This document shows positions 13,369-14,715 of a stretch of DNA of 14,715 bases, in pieces. This DNA comes from CAYSHJ01 sp964589725. Its GTDB lineage: Bacteria > Planctomycetota > Planctomycetia > Planctomycetales > Planctomycetaceae. The stretch is taken from positions 1 to 14,715 of the forward strand of contig CAZPUJ010000462.1 of NCBI GenBank assembly GCA_964589725.1. Reading direction: 5' to 3'. Made by a program: the position numbers and the translations under genes. The notes below the pieces were generated by a model, which worked only from the letters and a program-made list of their open reading frames with translations, did not search any database and was not told the DNA's origin. Every line of letters starts with the position of its first letter. Position 1 is the stretch's first letter.

Positions 13369-14283
13369 ATGATGACGTCGCAGGTTTGGAAGTTGGCATT
13401 GGCGTTGGGATTGATGCTGGGGCTGGGCAACGAGGCCGCGTGGGCTCAAGGTCGCGGCGGTCAGTCCGGCGGCATACAAGTCGGTGCGGGCGGTGGCACG
13501 CAAAACCAACAGGCGATGCAGCAGGCGATACAGCAGATCAACCAACAATTGCAGCAGGGCCAGAGGGTTCTGAGTGAAGCCGGCGAAAAAGCGGACGACG
13601 TTCGCAGCGAGTATCAAAAGGCCAATGCCGAACATAAACAGAACATGAAGGAGTTGACTCAAGCAAAAAAGTTCGCCGAAGACGAGGCGAAGAACTTGCC
13701 GGAGTTCAAAGCGGCTCGCGAAAAGACTGACGAGCTGCGCAAGGAGTTGGCCGACGTCCGCCAGACGGTTGTCGAACAATTGATGAAAGACAAGGACGAC
13801 TATCAGACCGCGAGGAAAGCGCACGAATTGGCATTGTCCGAGCAAAAGGCCAACAGCGGCACTGGTGTGCCGCAGGAGACTCGCCGGGTTTTGGCTAAAA
13901 AAGTCTCCGACGCCGAAAAGAAGCTGAGAACCATCGAAGATGTCGCGATGGCCGACAACTCCGAGGCCAAGGCGGTTAAGGAAAAGATGAAAGAGGCCGT
14001 GGCGGAGATCGCCGCTCAAGCGAAGAAAAGGAAAGACGCGGTCGAGAACGATCAGCGACTTTCGTCGGCGAAGGTCGGCTTCCAACGGACTCGCGACGCT
14101 CTGAAAATTGCCAAGCAAAACCTCGATCAAGCCGAGGGCGAGTTGAATGGCATTCGTTCCCAAATGATGGCGCTCGCCAACCAGGGCGCCGCCTTGCAAG
14201 CTCAGCAGCAGCTACAACAGCGGACGCAACAAGGAGGCCGAAGCGGCTCCGGCGGCGGCATGTACGGTGGCGGCAAACGCTGA
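13369..14283 (+). CDS. Exported coiled-coil protein of unknown function
   Basis: A 304-residue protein that I cannot assign to a family. GAGG lies seven bases before the start at 13369 (a second ATG follows directly at 13372). Residues 1-26 are a signal peptide (LALALGLMLGLG, likely cleavage AWA-Q). Then come a glycine-rich segment (28-43), a Gln-rich stretch (46-64) and a long, highly charged helical region (about 65-270) with Glu/Lys/Ala-rich heptad-like pattern, broken near 162-170 (NSGTGVPQE). The tail 271-304 is Gln-rich, then Gly/Ser-rich (GRSGSGGGMYGGGKR). There is no cysteine, no membrane segment after the signal and no enzyme motif, so a structural or periplasmic scaffold role is plausible. 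The zinc-ribbon gene follows 53 bases later on the same strand and may be cotranscribed. Confidence 0.75.
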   Translation: MMTSQVWKLALALGLMLGLGNEAAWAQGRGGQSGGIQVGAGGGTQNQQAMQQAIQQINQQLQQGQRVLSEAGEKADDVRSEYQKANAEHKQNMKELTQAKKFAEDEAKNLPEFKAAREKTDELRKELADVRQTVVEQLMKDKDDYQTARKAHELALSEQKANSGTGVPQETRRVLAKKVSDAEKKLRTIEDVAMADNSEAKAVKEKMKEAVAEIAAQAKKRKDAVENDQRLSSAKVGFQRTRDALKIAKQNLDQAEGELNGIRSQMMALANQGAALQAQQQLQQRTQQGGRSGSGGGMYGGGKR

Positions 14284-14336
14284 ATTGGTGGTCGCCGTAT
14301 CGACCGCCAGGCTCAATCTGGCCAGTGAGAGGGCTC

Positions 14337-14715
14337 ATGCTTCCGACTTGTCCGAGTTGCAAACAATCGGTGCTCGACGACGACGCCGAGGAGTGTCCAT
14401 TTTGTGGCGCTTCGATGAAGGGGGGCGGAAAGCCGGGGAAATCCATTCCTCCGAGGCCCTCCTTTGTCAAATCGGGTGGTTTGTCCCCGGCCGCGACAAC
14501 GCCCAGTCCTGCCGCTGCACCGACCAACAGTCCCACACACGCCACTGTTGCTAAGAGTACTGTTGCCAAGAACAAAGACGTGGAAGCGGACGATGACGAT
14601 CCGTTTGGTGTCGACATGGCTGCGGCCGCGCGTGCGATTCTATTGTTGCCGCGGCCGGCAAAAGGCAAGACCAAACGCTTGGTGTGTCCGATGTGTGAAA
14701 CACCCGGCTTCGCGG
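14337..14715 (+). CDS. Zinc-ribbon protein, 5' part (runs off the window)
   Basis: The ATG at 14337 follows GAGAGGG four bases upstream and opens a frame that stays open to the last base (126 complete codons). The start MLPTCPSCKQSV has CPSC (5-8) and CPFC (20-23), a four-cysteine zinc ribbon. A disordered Pro/Thr/Ala-rich linker (about 28-80) and an acidic patch (EADDDDPFGVD, 83-93) follow, then a second cysteine pair, CPMC (117-120), with the rest of that ribbon outside the window. The protein has no signal peptide. Such paired-ribbon proteins with low-complexity linkers are frequent in planctomycetes and mostly of unknown function; zinc binding is the only property supported. Confidence 0.75.
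   Translation, partial: MLPTCPSCKQSVLDDDAEECPFCGASMKGGGKPGKSIPPRPSFVKSGGLSPAATTPSPAAAPTNSPTHATVAKSTVAKNKDVEADDDDPFGVDMAAAARAILLLPRPAKGKTKRLVCPMCETPGFA

Noticed and set aside
13216..14199. Minus-strand frame of 327 codons opposite the coiled-coil gene
   Set aside because: It is antisense to a gene with a clear signal peptide and ribosome site; its leucine-rich translation is the complement of Glu/Lys/Gln codons, and it runs into the repeat.

Overview
The window looks like a chromosomal stretch of a planctomycete (Planctomycetes/Planctomycetota), inferred from gene content. There is a giant RTX-repeat protein with the N-terminal 'RLEERTLPSV' motif typical of exported planctomycete proteins. 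It is joined by an FG-GAP/VCBS propeller protein, a small exported coiled-coil protein, a zinc-ribbon protein, many genes without Shine-Dalgarno sites, and intergenic DNA rich in palindromic and short tandem repeats. No tRNA, rRNA, CRISPR array, transposase or phage gene was seen.

Layout. Positions 1-535 have no convincing complete gene. They hold a 25-bp perfect inverted repeat, a short tandem array of a 16-mer, and three palindromes of the GCTTGGGAACG/GAAGC type. At 536-751 lies a 71-codon remnant that joins the beginning and the end of an SMP-30/gluconolactonase-like protein. It converges, five bases apart, on a minus-strand LtaS/MdoB-type membrane phosphotransferase (757-2823). Divergent from that is an RluA-family pseudouridine synthase (3000-4097), whose last residues run into a G/C-rich repeat element (copy A, 4094-4273). 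Converging on it is the 1453-residue RTX protein (4313-8674, minus), and upstream of that, on the same strand, an MtfA-like zinc peptidase (8957-9769, minus).

The 9770-10115 gap carries 13 consecutive 7-bp repeats and a nested 158-bp palindromic element. From 10116 on everything reads on the plus strand: an exported FG-GAP propeller protein, a FabI-like enoyl-ACP reductase with an unusual active site, an exported cytochrome c'-like protein with an apparent internal duplication, the second (inverted) copy of the G/C-rich repeat (copy B, 13147-13314), an exported coiled-coil protein, and the first 126 codons of a zinc-ribbon protein that runs off the window.

How it fits together. There is no obvious single pathway; this is a mixture of housekeeping enzymes (RluA, FabI-like), cell-envelope or extracytoplasmic proteins (LtaS-like, RTX, FG-GAP, cytochrome c'-like, coiled-coil) and repeats. 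The most notable points are the internally deleted gluconolactonase, the inverted repeat pair bracketing about 9 kb that includes the RTX gene, the mosaic RTX protein, the FabI-like enzyme in which one of the two conserved active-site tyrosines is isoleucine, and the doubled cytochrome c' module with one haem site. I found no convincing new defence or mobile system.
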